DNA of 64,000 nucleotides from Chiua virens (GCA_019787685.1 JAHNUO010000005.1:2294001-2358000); one strand, 5' to 3'. Numbered from the stretch's first letter, positions 22,653 to 34,352 are shown. Notes: a model not told the origin generated them from the letters alone. A program made the numbers and translations.

Positions 22653-23790
22653 ATAAATGGGGACGTGAGGGAGTGCCAATGCACCCGCACACCACGAACC
22701 CCATGACAAAGTCGCAACCCTACACCCAACTTGCCACCGACGACGGGAGCGCTAGAGGGGTGCAAACGCACCCACACAAGGCAAACCCTACGCCCAACTA
22801 CCCACCAATGACGGGAACGTGAGAGGGGTGCAAATGCACCCACACACCGCAAACCCTACGCCCAAGTCGCCACCCACAATCCAAACCATGGCGACGACAA
22901 CGAGAACGCGAGAGGGGTGCAAACGCACCCACACACCGCAAATTCCACGCCAAAGTCACCACCCACAATCCAAACCACGGCGACGACGACGAGAATGCGA
23001 GAGGGGCGCAAACGCACCCACACACCGCAAACCCTACGCCCAAGTCGCCACCCACGATCCAAACCACGACGACGACGACGACGAGAACGCGAGAGGGGTG
23101 CAAACGCACTCACACACCGCAAACCCTACGCCCAAGTCGCCACCCACGATCCAAACCACGATGATGACGAGAACACGAGAGGGGTGCAAATGCACCCACA
23201 CACCGCAAACCCTACGCCCAAGTCGCCACCCACGATCCAAACCACGACGACGACGACGAGAACACGAGAGGGGTGCAAATGCACCAACACACCGCAAACC
23301 CTACGCCCAAGTCGCCACCCACGATCCAAACCACGATGATGACGAGAACACGAGAGGGGTGCAAACGCACCCACACACCGCAAACCCTACGCCCAAGTCG
23401 CCACCCACGATCCAAACCACGACGACGACGACGAGAACACGAGAGGGGTGCAAACGCACCCACACACCGCAAACCCTACGCCCAAGTCGCCACCCACGAT
23501 CCAAACCACGACGACGACGACGAGAACGCGAGAGGGGTGCAAACGCACCCACACACCGCAAACCCTACGCCCAAGTCGCCACCCACGATCCAAACCACGG
23601 CGGTGACGACGAGAACGCGAGAGGGGTGCAAACGCACCCACACACCGCAAACCCTATGCCCAAGTAGCCACCGACGATCCCAGACGACGGAGACGACGGC
23701 AGGAACGCGAGAGGGGTGCAAACGCACCCACACACCGCGAGCCCTCATTCGCCCCGCCGCCCGCGAACCCAGACGAAATGTAAATGGTGA
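22653..23790. repeat. 89-bp minisatellite with nested GAC triplets
   Basis: About 12 units each contain GAGAGGGGTGCAAACGC, a CACACACCGCAAACCC block and CGCCACCCACGATCC. Starts of GAGAGGGG at 22821, 22910, 22999, 23091, 23177, 23266, 23352, 23441, 23530 and 23619 give periods of 86, 89 and 92. The 3-bp differences come from a variable GAC/GAT triplet run at the unit junction. Open frames on both strands here are by-products of the repetition. Confidence 0.95.
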
Positions 23791-23962
23791 GATTAGTAGA
23801 TAGCTTTGAATAATAAAGGAAACACGCACCAGGCTGCCAGTGAGCTCGAATCTCAACACTGATCGGATCTCGTCACGGTAGACCAGGGACCACGACGGTT
23901 CTGTAAGATAAAGATCAGCGCAATGATGGAAAACGTTGATGACATACCTAACACGATTCAAG

Positions 23963-24007
23963 TACTTTTACATTGTTCAGGCTGCAGTCCTGAACAATGT
24001 AAAAGTA
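23963..24007. repeat. Perfect 19-bp inverted repeat (hairpin)
   Basis: Arms at 23963-23981 and 23989-24007 are exact reverse complements (TACTTTTACATTGTTCAGG) around a 7-nt spacer. It lies about 290 bp before the start of the gene at 24297, beyond the end of the minisatellite. Confidence 0.85.
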
Positions 24008-24296
24008 GCATGAGAACAGGTGGTGACTTCCGTGGAATAATAAAAGAGTGAGAGGCGAAGCCGGAAGACAATGGGGGGGGACAATGTGGGATGTGAGTAG
24101 CGTGTGGCATTATCAACACTTTTTATTTGGCTTTGTTATTTGTCCTCTTTGCGGATATGCACGTGATTGGAACGCGGATCGCGAGTCGCGACCAACGGTC
24201 ACGTGCAACAGTAAACCATTCGCATTCGTTTGCTTTTTCAATCCTCAAACCCACTCCGTTACGACTGCTCGTTCCCACACACCCCGCATCCTGCCA

Positions 24297-25831
24297 ATGG
24301 CTCCTAAGTCTTCATCTAACCTGCCCCGGACTCGTCAAACGGCCAAGAAATCGACGGGAGGTTTGGCAAAGCGAAAGCAACTCGCCCTGGCTGCTGAGGA
24401 GACTGTCGGGAACGTTGGGAAACGCTTGCGCTTTGACGAGACGGGGATAGCTCAGGTGCGTGACTAATTCATCCTGCTCAGGCTATATCGATCTCATTCA
24501 GACTGGATTGCAGTATTGCAGTCTTTGTCAGGATGGTGGCAGGCTCTTCCCTTGCCACCAGTGCCCGCGTGTCGTCTGCGACCGTTGTATCGAGATACCG
24601 AATGGGTACGACGTGGCCATGTCTGCCGACGACGTCAAGTTCACTTGCGTCTCCTGCCACTGGCTCCACGAGCAGCGCACAAAATCACGCGCTCCCTACT
24701 GGGTGCGTCCCTTTTTTACCTTATCATTGTGTGATTATTTACTGAGGGAGCTGCAGGGTTTTACTCGAGACGGACAACCCCTGCTACCTTCTTTTTTGAA
24801 GGTGGTAGGGTCGTTTGAGCTCGGGACGGCCTCCCTCCTACAGAGTCCTCGTACTTTGTACATCACGCTTCACCTCGCTACGCTTAATGTCAGTACGGTC
24901 AGTCAACTGATTGAGCTCGCCTTGAGGGAGTACTTCCCTCATGGGGGGCTTGATTGCCTCGTGCTCCCGTTCGATGTGGGAGCTGATACTGCCTTGGAGC
25001 GGTGGCCGGCCCAGGTGGCCCAGCATCTCGAGTCCCTCACTCCCAGCTATGAGCGAACAGTCGTTCTGGTGGTTAACCACACCGACGCGGACACGGGCGA
25101 CTTTTTTCTCGGGACGGATGAAAACGGAATCAAGCAAGCGGCTGAAGTCGATCAGGTGTGTTCTTTTATTTCAACCAATACTTTGCTAACTGCGTCCGAT
25201 AGTTCGCGAAGTATGTTCTAGGTCCCTTTGCGAATTACCTCAAGGGATCTACAGTCTATTTCGTGTCGTGTGGGTCTGTGGTCAACAAACCCGAGTCCTT
25301 CCAGAAGCTATGTGTTGCTGTTCAATCGTAAGTGTTTTTTTTTTTTGTGTCTCTTCACAAATTCCAACTTGTATTAGATTTGATGTTTGCCATGCGCTGG
25401 CATTTGATGCCCCTCACTTACAGGCCCTTACAACTGCTGAACTGTTGATGCGGCTCACTCGGGGCATTGTGGTTCACAGGTATGACTTTGTCAAGTGCCT
25501 GGAGGAGAACTTGCAGGAAGTGAGTGAGCTGGGTCGCCATTCTGCGGTGTTACACTTTCATCAAGGTACTGTGACACGTTATACCTGGGCTCACAAAAAC
25601 ATCCAGCCATGGGGACAGCGAAACCCTGTGCAGTGCCCCCAGTGTGGGGTATTTCAGAAGTGGGAAGGTGTGTGTCTGTCTGGCCGCGATTACTCCTTTG
25701 AATGCAACAATGAGTTGTGTGGAAATGAAGATGTGGAAAGGTATGGTTTTGTAGTTAAGCGTCCTGAATGTACTATACTTCACAACAAGCGACAGACTCC
25801 TTGGGCTTGGCTCAAGGTTGTTGTCGTTTAG
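24297..25831 (+). CDS. Unidentified protein: PHD/RING-like zinc finger, possible His/Cys dyad domain
   Basis: ATG at 24297 starts a basic N-terminus (MAPKSSSNLPRTRQTAKK). An intron ends at an AG before TGLQYCSLCQDGG; a cysteine-rich finger follows (CSLC..C..C...CDRCIE..C..CHWLH, about 24510-24670). After an intron at about 24702-24757 comes a long domain with ERTVVLVVNHTDADTGDFF and, after the next intron (about 25156-25201), KGSTVYFVSCGS. The spaced NH and SC residues recall caspase/CHAT-type proteases, but this is only a guess. A further intron lies at about 25330-25377. The last exon has a CPQCG.F..W...FECNNELC zinc-ribbon-like segment. Stop is TAG at 25829-25831. The gene lies between two hairpins, upstream of the 26224 gene. 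Confidence 0.6.
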
Positions 25832-25977
25832 CTTACATATTAGTACTTCAATTTCATTGGGTTGGCAATTGCTGAATTTGTTTGGTTTGATTGAGTTTGT
25901 CAAATGAAGTTCTAAAAATGTACAGTGATGAAATGTATGTTACATTAACACCACAGGCAAGAGCAACTATGCTCTAT

Positions 25978-26059
25978 GAACATATTGGGAACATACTGTT
26001 CATTGCCATGGCAACTGCCCTGTTGCCATGGCAATGAACAGTATGTTCCCAATATGTTC
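25978..26059. repeat. Perfect 38-bp inverted repeat (hairpin)
   Basis: Arms at 25978-26015 and 26022-26059 are exact reverse complements with a 6-nt loop. The arm contains GCCATGGC, itself a palindrome. It lies 146 bp after the stop of the zinc-finger gene and about 165 bp before the start of the next gene, so it could act in 3' end formation or be a tiny mobile element. Confidence 0.9.
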
Positions 26060-26223
26060 TCTATACCTACCGAGGTGTGCCCGAGGTGTGACTGATTGGG
26101 TCACTATCACATAATCACCCAAAGTGGAGTTGATCTTCAGATCTGATGGTTCGTTGATTCGTTTCGCACAATTTCCTCTCATTTTCACCTTGTTGACTTT
26201 ATACCTGCAATCCATTGTGCACA

Positions 26224-28623
26224 ATGTCAGCCTGGAATGTCATTTTTTTTCCTATTCTTCTTCAGTACATTGACCCCTACATTATGGCTCGGGGGGATGT
26301 AGCTGCTCAGAATGAGATCCTGAAGACTTGCAGGGATGAGATCGTAAACTCTCCCTTGCACAAGCAGCAAGCCATTGAACTCCCGTCCCCTTTGAAACGG
26401 GTAACTACTTGTGTTTGACCTCTCATATTCTAGTACTAATTTATTCTAATATTCTAAGGCAATCCAGTCAGAATTTCGCCACCACTTGGACAATGACGAT
26501 GGGCCTGAGGATGCAGAACCTCTGTCAGCTGAGGACCGGGAAGCAGCTTGCAGGCCTGTTGACGCTGGAGACTATTGGACCAGATGGGATGTGTTCCGGA
26601 CAGCCCAACGCCTGTTTGCAAATGAGGTGGCGAAGGTTGACAGCGAGGCCAGGGACAAGACCAACAAGAAGAGTCTGGGAAATCGCACTGTTGCCGTGAG
26701 GAAGTGGTTCAATGAGCTTCCGCAAAGCAAGCTGCAAGAGGCTGAGAAGGTGGCGGAGAAATGGAATGCAAAAGGTTGTCAGAATGACGAAAAGATGAGA
26801 ATGTAGGTGGTCTTTCAAGCTTCTTTCTCTTCAACAGATCTGAGTTCATGATCTCCCACTTTTTGTTTTCTTAGCTACCGCAAGAAAAATCTGAAAAATC
26901 GCACTGCTGAGTTCATTGATGCTATACGGCGGAGTATGGGGGTTCATGCTGTAGTCCTGATGGGCTATGAGGTTCCGGAAGGGATCAGGACCACATTGTA
27001 AGTACTTCTTTCCCCTTAAGAATCATACTTATGTTATTTCAGCATCGAAGCTGATGCCCGTGTTGGAAATGAAAAATGCTTCACTCTTTCATCCAGTAGC
27101 CGTAAGACTTGGGCTCGGCAAGGGGCGGATCACCTGGCTGAATACATGGAAACAAAAGGTTGGTGTTTATCAGACCATTCAAGCTAGATGAATTATATCT
27201 TTATTTGCCTTAACAACAGAGACAGAAGGCGAGGAGAAGACTTCATCTGATGATGATGATGAGACTGCGCCTGAGATTGAAGTGGATATTTCAGGTCATC
27301 CCATCTTTCCTCAAGAAAACTTTGTCCGTATCAAAACGCGTCAAGACATTATCCGTGAAATCTTCCGAAAGGCTTATGGTGGGTCCTGGTATATTTTTCA
27401 ATTAATGTTTACGCTACTACTTTGTTTTAGTACGTGTTGCAAAGAAAGAGAAAGTTCATGTTCCCTGGCTTGCTTTGTCCAAGACGCCAGAGGAGTACCT
27501 TCACTCTGATTCTCTGCCCGATGGATGGGTGGTTGTTGACCCCTCAAAATTGACCAAGAGTTCAATTGACGAGCTCTGGCATTTCTGGGAGTCCCGTGCA
27601 AAGTTACGGCTCCCAATTGTCCGCTTCATCAAGGCCAGGCGGGAGGACATGAGCTTGGCAGCCCTTCGTCAGGAACAACATCCTGGGCCTCTCCTACGCA
27701 AGAGGAAGGCTTACAGGGAAATAGATTCTGACAATGAGTCTGATGTTGGGACTGGTGAAGGTGAGGTTGCTGACAACAATCAGGGAGATAGTGCCAACAA
27801 GGAGGACGCTCCTGAGAAGGATCATGCCATTGATATGGAAGATCATACTAGTACTGGCAAGGGCAAAGGTTCTTCATCATCCAAGTCCATCAAACCCCCC
27901 TCATCCAAACGGCCTCGTCTCCTTGATCTTTCCTCTACTGCTGAAAATGAAAGCCCGGCAATCAATCAACATGATAGGGGCCATTTCTTGAGATCTCTCT
28001 CCCTGTCCTCTCCCTTTCAAACCCTTCTAGACAAATTGTACACTTTACCCCGTGTTGTGAGTGCTTTTTTTGGTCTTGTAGATCCTTCTGTGTTGAAGAT
28101 ACATGTCAAGACATCTACAGACCCTTTGTCTTCTGGACCATCATCCAAGGTCAGTTTGCCCTCCTGGGCTTCTTGGCGATGGACCAAAAAATACCTCCCT
28201 GTCGAGCTTCACATCAATCAGGAAGAGTTTCAGCACACACTCCATTCTTTGCGCACCTGTAAGTTTTCTGATGGGAACAAAGGTACACCTGTTGTTCTGG
28301 GTTTGGGACTCCTACTACGTGAGTGTTGGAGGGCCATGGAGACTGAACCAGATGATGAAAACGCCCCCAAAATGCTTCGAGATTCCTTGCTAGGAGTAAA
28401 GAGCTGTGAGGACGTCTTGGCAGTGGTAAAGGAAATCCAGGTGAGGCTCGATGCAGAGTCAAAGGGAACAAATGCTAGGGATGGTCAAGAACAGACACTG
28501 AATGCAGAGACTGAAAAGGAGAGGGGAAAGGAAGGTACAGTTGAGAAAGGTACGAACAATACCAGGGCTGGCAAGCGGGCCACCAAGCCAAGCAAAAGAC
28601 TTCTTGGTTCTGATTATGCTTAG
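26224..28623 (+). CDS. Unidentified multi-exon nuclear-type protein
   Basis: ATG at 26224 or, in the same frame, 26284 (MARGDVAAQNEIL). Exons join in phase across introns at about 26401-26459, 26803-26874, 27000-27042, a GTTGGT-AG intron near 27160-27220 and a GTGGGT-AG intron near 27380-27430. The first half has YWTRWDVFRTAQRLF, KKSLGNRT, WFNELP and YRKKNLKNRT; next is an acidic DDDDE patch, then VDISGHPIFP. The last exon (about 27430-28623) has an acidic/serine linker with SSKRPR, a helical region, and a basic end (KRATKPSKR). The composition suggests a nuclear protein. I have seen related repetitive agaricomycete proteins, but no function is known to me. Same strand as the zinc-finger gene, about 390 bp apart. 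Confidence 0.6.
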
Positions 28624-28739
28624 AATTACTATTGTGTTGTATTCCCACAGGCAAATGTAATGGACTGAATGCATTCTTAAATGTACTTTGTAAAGTGGTT
28701 ACCAATTGTCCTCTCAGGCTGTGCCAATTTTACTTGCTC

Positions 28740-30000
28740 CTGCACAGGTACTGGCCAACCTCTGTCTGGCCACCTTGCACACAACAGGGTTGGCCAGCAC
28801 CACCACTCGCAACATCACCCATTATGTGTGCACTGGTACCGGCCAGCCCCACACACAACTGCGACAGGGCCACTAAGTACTGCTGGCAGTCACAGATAAA
28901 GGGGAGCTGGCCGGTACCACTGCCACAGATATCTAGTTGGGCACTGTTGTGCTGGTACCGGCTGGCCCCCTTACACACAAGAGGGTCGGCCGGTACCAGC
29001 ACAGCATCACCTATTATGTGAGCACTGGTGCCGGCCGACTCCCTCACATGCTGACACAAGAGGGTCGGCCGGTACCAGCACAGCATCACCTATTATGTGA
29101 GCACTGGTGCCGGCCGACTCCCTCACATGCTGACACAAGAGGGTCGGCCAGTACCAGCACAGCATCACCTATTATGTGAGCACTGGTGCCGGCCGACTCC
29201 CTCACATGCTGACACAAGAGGGTTGGCCAGTACCAACACAGCATCACCTATTATGTGAGCACTGGTACTGGCCGACTCCCTCACATGCTGACACAAGAGG
29301 GTCAGCCAGTACCATTGGCAGTCACAGATGAAAGGGGCCAGCTGGTACCACCTCCACATGACATATCTAGTTTGGCACTAGTACTACCGGCTGGCCCCAT
29401 CACTGACACACACAAGAGGGTCAGCTGGTACCATGCACACATGACCCAGTAGTGCATGTGCAACTGGTACTGGCTGACCCTCTCACGCATGAGGAGAACA
29501 GCCAGTATCACTCCCACATTATCTGGCTGGGAACTGGAACTGGCCGGCCCTCACACATGAGAGGGTCAGCCAGTACTACTTCACAGACAAAGTGGACCAG
29601 CTGGTACCACTCCCACATGAGCTATCTGATTGGATGCTGGGGGTACTGGCCGGCCCCCTGTTCTTGAGAGGGCCGGCCAGTACCCTGTACACATGATTCA
29701 GTAGATGTGCACTGGTACCGGCCAGCCCTTTCTTACACAAGAGGATCAGCTGGTACCACACACATGACCCATCTGGCTAGGCACTGGTACCAGCCAGCCC
29801 TTTCTCACATGGTCAGCCAGTACCACTGGCAGTCACAGGCAAAGAGGGACGGCCGGTACTACTCACATGTGAGCTATTAGTTGGGCACTGGTACCAGCTG
29901 GCCCCTCACAGAGAAGAGGATGGGCTGGTACTACTCATGCATGACCCATTAGATCAGCATTGGTACTGGCTGGCCTACAGTGAGGGGCGGCCGGTACCAA
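28740..30000. repeat. 79-bp minisatellite with GGCCGGTACC core
   Basis: GAGGGT(C/T)GGCC recurs at 28981, 29060, 29139 and 29218, an exact 79-bp period. Degenerate units rich in GGTACC and GGCCGG continue to about 30000. The unit differs from the 75-bp array at 13.4-16.0 kb, but the core motif is shared. Confidence 0.9.
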
Positions 30001-30116
30001 TCACTGATTTCCGGCCGGAATGCCGCGGGTACCACTTTGATGAGGAAATGTACATGCCGGGGGAACCACTTTTGCGAGAGTGATTGACTGAAGTATGTGG
30101 ATGAACTGCGTGAGGA

Positions 30117-31404
30117 TAGGGTTCCGCACGGGTAACACCATGGGTCGGAAAGTCAACACCGTACCCGTACCCGCGGACACCGCACCCGTAGCGGGTACGG
30201 GTACACACCGACCCGTCAATATGACGGTGTCCTGCGGTGTGTTGCGGTGTGTTCCAGACACCGCGGGTATCTGCGACCAAGTATTTCAAGAGGTACTAGC
30301 GGCTTGATTGACTTAGACATAATACCATAGATTACAAGTATTTAAGTGTTTTCCTCATCTGAGGCACTGGCATGATCATCTCGTTTGCGCTTCCGGCTTG
30401 TGATCGCAGCAAGTAGATCCTCCATAAAAAGTAGATCACACCTTGCCCAAGCACCTAGGCAAAGGTACGCACGGATGGCAGACGGAGACAGTCGGTTCCG
30501 TGTGAAATGAAGGAGGTGACGTCCTTGCGAGAATACTTGTTCTACAGCTGTTGAAGTTGCTGTGTCATGGTGGTTAGTTGGTGCGACTCAGAACCATTGT
30601 GGCTCCAGTATGTGACTATCAAAGAACGTCAGTGGTTGTAGCAGAACATATAAACCACTAACCTCGACAACCTCAACGATATCAAGAAGAAAAGAAAACA
30701 TTTTCCCCTCGTGCTCAAGATGAACCGTCCAGGCAACAAATGCACGGTGATTAGGTGAAGTCCATGCATCTGTTGCGAAATGCAAACGGCCAGGACATTC
30801 CTAGAACATAGCACAGTGTAAGATTCCGAGTCATTGACCAAAAGAAAGATAGAAAAGTACTCGGAGAAGTGTCCCAATGCGTTGACTGGCCGTTTCAAAT
30901 GCTACGTGAATTTTGCGAGTCAGTGTGTCGGATGATGGGATACTCAAATGCGGCCTGCAACAGGCACGGGAGGCTTGGGAGGGAGCAGTTTAAACTTTCG
31001 AGGAGGCATCACGATTCACGAAATCACCCAGCCCGTGCACCGCCGTGCCGTTGCTTTATACCTATTGAAGTGACATCATCCTGTCAGACCACTCCATGGA
31101 GATTAGACTGATAGGTTCCCCGATACATTGTTGTAATCAATCAAAAGTTTGTCTCTAAAGACTGCGTAGGACATCTAGTACGCTCCGTTCGAAGTCTGGG
31201 CTGCTCATCGAGTAAGATCTCCAAGTCGGATCTCGACATTCCCGACTAATCCCGCCGAGGACCAAGCCTTACCCGCAGAACACCGTTTACCCGCGGTATA
31301 CGGGTACGGTGTACACGCGGGTATGGCTCCTTGACACCGTACCCGTACCCGCAATACCCGTTGACAAATAACCGCGGTGTTACCCGTACCCGTGCGGAAC
31401 CCTA
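30117..31404 (-). mobile_element. Defective hAT-family DNA transposon with 8-bp target duplication
   Basis: Perfect 8-bp direct repeats CGTGAGGA lie at 30109-30116 and 31405-31412. The termini are inverted repeats beginning TAGGGTTCCGCACGGGTA. Subterminal DNA on both sides is full of GGGTAC/GTACCC hexamers (30150-30210, 31270-31395). Minus-strand pieces of a hAT transposase lie inside. The 8-bp duplication and the transposase make the assignment firm. At 1,288 bp it is much shorter than an autonomous hAT. Confidence 0.93.
30342..30800 (-). pseudogene. hAT transposase remnant
   Basis: The upstream piece (about 30590-30800) reads LHFATDAWTSPNHRAFVAW, a conserved block of the hAT catalytic core, followed by HLEHEGK and FLLDIVEV. 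The C-terminal piece (30342-30570) reads STAVEQVFSQGRHLLHF, then RNRLSPSAIRAYLCLG, the hAT dimerisation region, and ends in a basic/acidic tail at TAA 30342-30344. Several hundred codons normally present between these pieces are missing, so the gene cannot encode a working transposase. Confidence 0.88.
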
Positions 31405-31412
31405 CGTGAGGA

Positions 31413-32470
31413 GAACGCATTCGATCTTATGTGGCCAAGATACCATGGACGCTGGGTGGACGTCTTTTCTGAACGTTGTAATTGATAGTGAGGCGAAACC
31501 AAGAGCTGGGTGGCTGATCTGGGTATCCGGTGGGGTTAGTTGGACAAATGCTTGAGGTACGTCTACTTTCAACCTGTTTTGGGACGCGGACTGATGAGCC
31601 TGAGAGTGTAGTAGCTGGACTCTTCACGACCGTGCTGGCATATTGGAAGTCCCACATGACAGTATGTCAAAGAGCACGACAAGTAGGGACGACTTAGAGA
31701 AGCGGTGAGGAATGTCGGATTGTATGATAAGGTGGTGAATCCATTTTAAGTTGCTGTCATGGCTCTTACACTCGTATACCAATCTATAAGGTTGATTGGA
31801 TAACAGGTGTGCGTGGTTGGGCCTGCAGACCGTAAGCATCGTCGTGTCGGACGAGCACAATTACAGATGTCGTGGTCAGTCTGGATTGCTTTTCGAGCGC
31901 CAACTATGGCTGTGTGGTAGCGCCGGGTGGCCACTGCGGCAATGATGATCGTATTGTGATCTGACTATCAATTGAGCACAGTCACACCATGAGCTTTATT
32001 CATGCTCCAAATACCGATCAAATTCTTCATCCGGGCATACACATACTGTACTCAAACCATTTCCGATCACCTCGGATGCCTGTGGCTGCTGTAAGCGCTC
32101 GAGTTTCCAAATCATACTTGGATTGAACATTATACTCAGGCTAGAGAAAGAACACGAGTCTAAGCTCTACAACCGAAACTTGATGTGTGGGGGAAATGCA
32201 ATACTAGTGTTGAATCCCAGACTGACAGAGGCTAACCGCGGTCACGGCTTTCAGCGCAGCGGATACCGCTCACTTTCCTTGATGGCGCGCGCAGTCTATC
32301 AGTACAGCATCTCACACACACAAAGGGTCGAACAGTCCCCCTTGGCGTGCTGTGATCCACTTGGCGAAATTAAATATTCTTCACGATATCTGATGCTGAT
32401 CGGATTGGAAGATATGCACTTGCGTGTTTCAAATTGTCATTGCTCGTACCGGCGATATGAACACCCTGAG
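31413..32470. other. No gene recognised
   Basis: The DNA to the right of the hAT element contains only short open frames without recognisable motifs. A 157-codon frame at 32123-32596 runs over the first exon of the next DUF6533 copy and is unlikely to be real. A TTATAAGCTGATCACTTT motif at about 32477 corresponds to the TATA-like site of the array. Confidence 0.4.
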
Positions 32471-32522
32471 TGGTGTTATAAGCTGATCACTTTGAGCGGA
32501 ATAGCTCCTCATAGCTCTTCCT

Positions 32523-34352
32523 ATGTATACTCTAACTATCCCGCAGTCAGCGTCCTCTGCTCTACAGTCGTCCATCGCTGCTACTCAAGAATATAACTAT
32601 CTTTCTCGTACGCTCATTTACATTCATTGTAACCGTCTCACAGGCTTTCATAGTCGCAGTCGTGGTTGCCGCTGGATATGATTACAGTAAGCCATAGATT
32701 CAGTTCTGGTATAGGTTTAAAACAACTCATACGTCACCAGTCCTGGTCTGTCCCAAAGAGGTGCGACTCGTGTACTCTATCACCACCGAAAGATTTCACT
32801 AATTGATAATTTATGTAGATAGAGTACATCTGGGTTAGCGCACAGCCATATCCAGCGCTGATAGATTCCTGACAAGACCGCAGAGTAAACCATGGACCTG
32901 GGTGTCGACCATGTTCATTGTTGTGCGCTCTGATAGCTAATTCACTAGGACATCTTCTAACGAGACGTTTATAGGTCCGTTATTGTGGTCTGTATAATTT
33001 GGCGTAAGTTTATAGCTGTTGTGACGCATGTACTGAATGCAGACCTCGAGCATCTATCAGTGTCAGTGTCCTCAGTAAGTTTGAATTCCAAAATGTAGTT
33101 TTGATCGAGCTTTGACTGCGCTCGAAGTGGGAAGTAGCTTCATACCTGGTCCTCTAAAGGTATATCTCCTGAGATATCGGTGACTAGTGGGTGTGCTGAC
33201 ATGCACTATTGTATTCTTGTAGATGTACGTATTCGACCCATCCTCATTGTGCACACGTTTGAGACACATTTTTAACTTGCCAAAACAGTTGTGAGTGTTC
33301 ATTTGAAGTATTTCTCTTCTTTCTATTCACAAAAACGCCGTAAAGGCGAAGCACTTGTTCTTAGCCAGCGCTGCACCTACACACTCTTTCTTTGTGCAGC
33401 CGAGGGTGAGTGCCCGTGTGCTTGAGCTCCGATATGAAAGCGGAGCCGGCGGTGATGTCAATTTGTAACAGTCTCAATGATCCTGCGTGTCTGGGCAATA
33501 TATGGTCGATCAAGGCTAATTCTCGTCACACTTCTCATCTTATTATCTGTCGAGGTCATCTTCGTGGTGGTATCTTTTGTTGTCTACAGTGATCCGAAAA
33601 ACGAAGCACGTACGTAGTCTCTGGCTCACTGAATCTATGCACACCGCAAGTACTGACGAGCGGTCAGTCTTCACCGTCCAAACACTGGGGTATTCGTTTT
33701 GCACGGACCATTTGGCATCGCCAGTTTGGGACTACATGGCTGACATTTTACAAATGATATTTGGTGCAGTGTTGTGCATACTCGCGGTCTCCCAGTTCGT
33801 GAGGCAGTCGCTCCAAATGTACCACGTCACCAAACAATGGCAGCTCAGTGGGTACATGAACCTGCTTGTCAACCAGGGCATCCTCTACTTCTTAGCGTAC
33901 GTCCGCTCCTCTGTTGTCAACATAAATAGAATTCGTCCGGAAATTATGTTATTAATGGTGTTATATCGCTGAAACGTTTTTGTCGCAGAATTTGCTTGCA
34001 GAACCTCGTTAACATGCTTTCTAATGCCGGACACTTTCCGGACGCCGGTTGGGGGTTGATAGCAGCAACTATTGCGCAACTTGTCCCCCTATACACTTTA
34101 TCCCCTCGATTCATCATCAGCATACGGGAATTGCACGCACATGATCTTCAAGGGAGACGTGGGAGTGGGATTGACACTGGGTTTGGCTTGTCTGCGTTAT
34201 CGACCCATGGAGCCGTCGGGGAACCGATGTTGCTTGCAGTTGGTGTGGAGGGCGAGATCGCGGAGAACGTAGAGGCGGATGGTGGGCAGAATGATGGGAC
34301 GGGGGACATCGAGGAGGTATTAAGGGAGGTTGGGTCCGCTCAGTTGGTGTAG
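32523..34352 (+). CDS. DUF6533-family membrane protein, copy 4 (shifted start codon)
   Basis: The exon pattern is complete. The residue equivalent to the family start methionine is GCG (32550-32552), but an in-frame ATG nine codons upstream at 32523 gives MYTLTIPQSASSALQSS. Later exons encode VVVAAGYDY, LVCPKE, IEYIW, SKPWTWVSTMF, VRYCGLYNL, SFIPGPLK, CTYTLFLCAAE, SMILRVWAIYGRSR with a helix, TKQW..GILYFL, and the last exon (about 33990-34352) with VPLYTLSPRFIISIREL and an acidic tail ending AQLV. All junctions I checked are GT-AG. It is the first copy after the accessory block. Confidence 0.78.

Noticed and set aside
22819..23803. Arg/Thr/Pro-rich open frames in several frames of the 89-bp array
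   Set aside because: They follow the repeat units in all frames and have no start context or introns like neighbouring genes.
13380..30060. Possible terminal inverted repeat AAAGTGGTAC at about 13370 and 30040
   Set aside because: The shared word is only about 10 bp, lies in GGTAC-rich DNA where it is expected by chance, and the flanking 8-mers do not match.
32123..32596. 157-codon plus-strand frame
   Set aside because: It overlaps the promoter and first exon of DUF6533 copy 4 in another frame and shows no motif.
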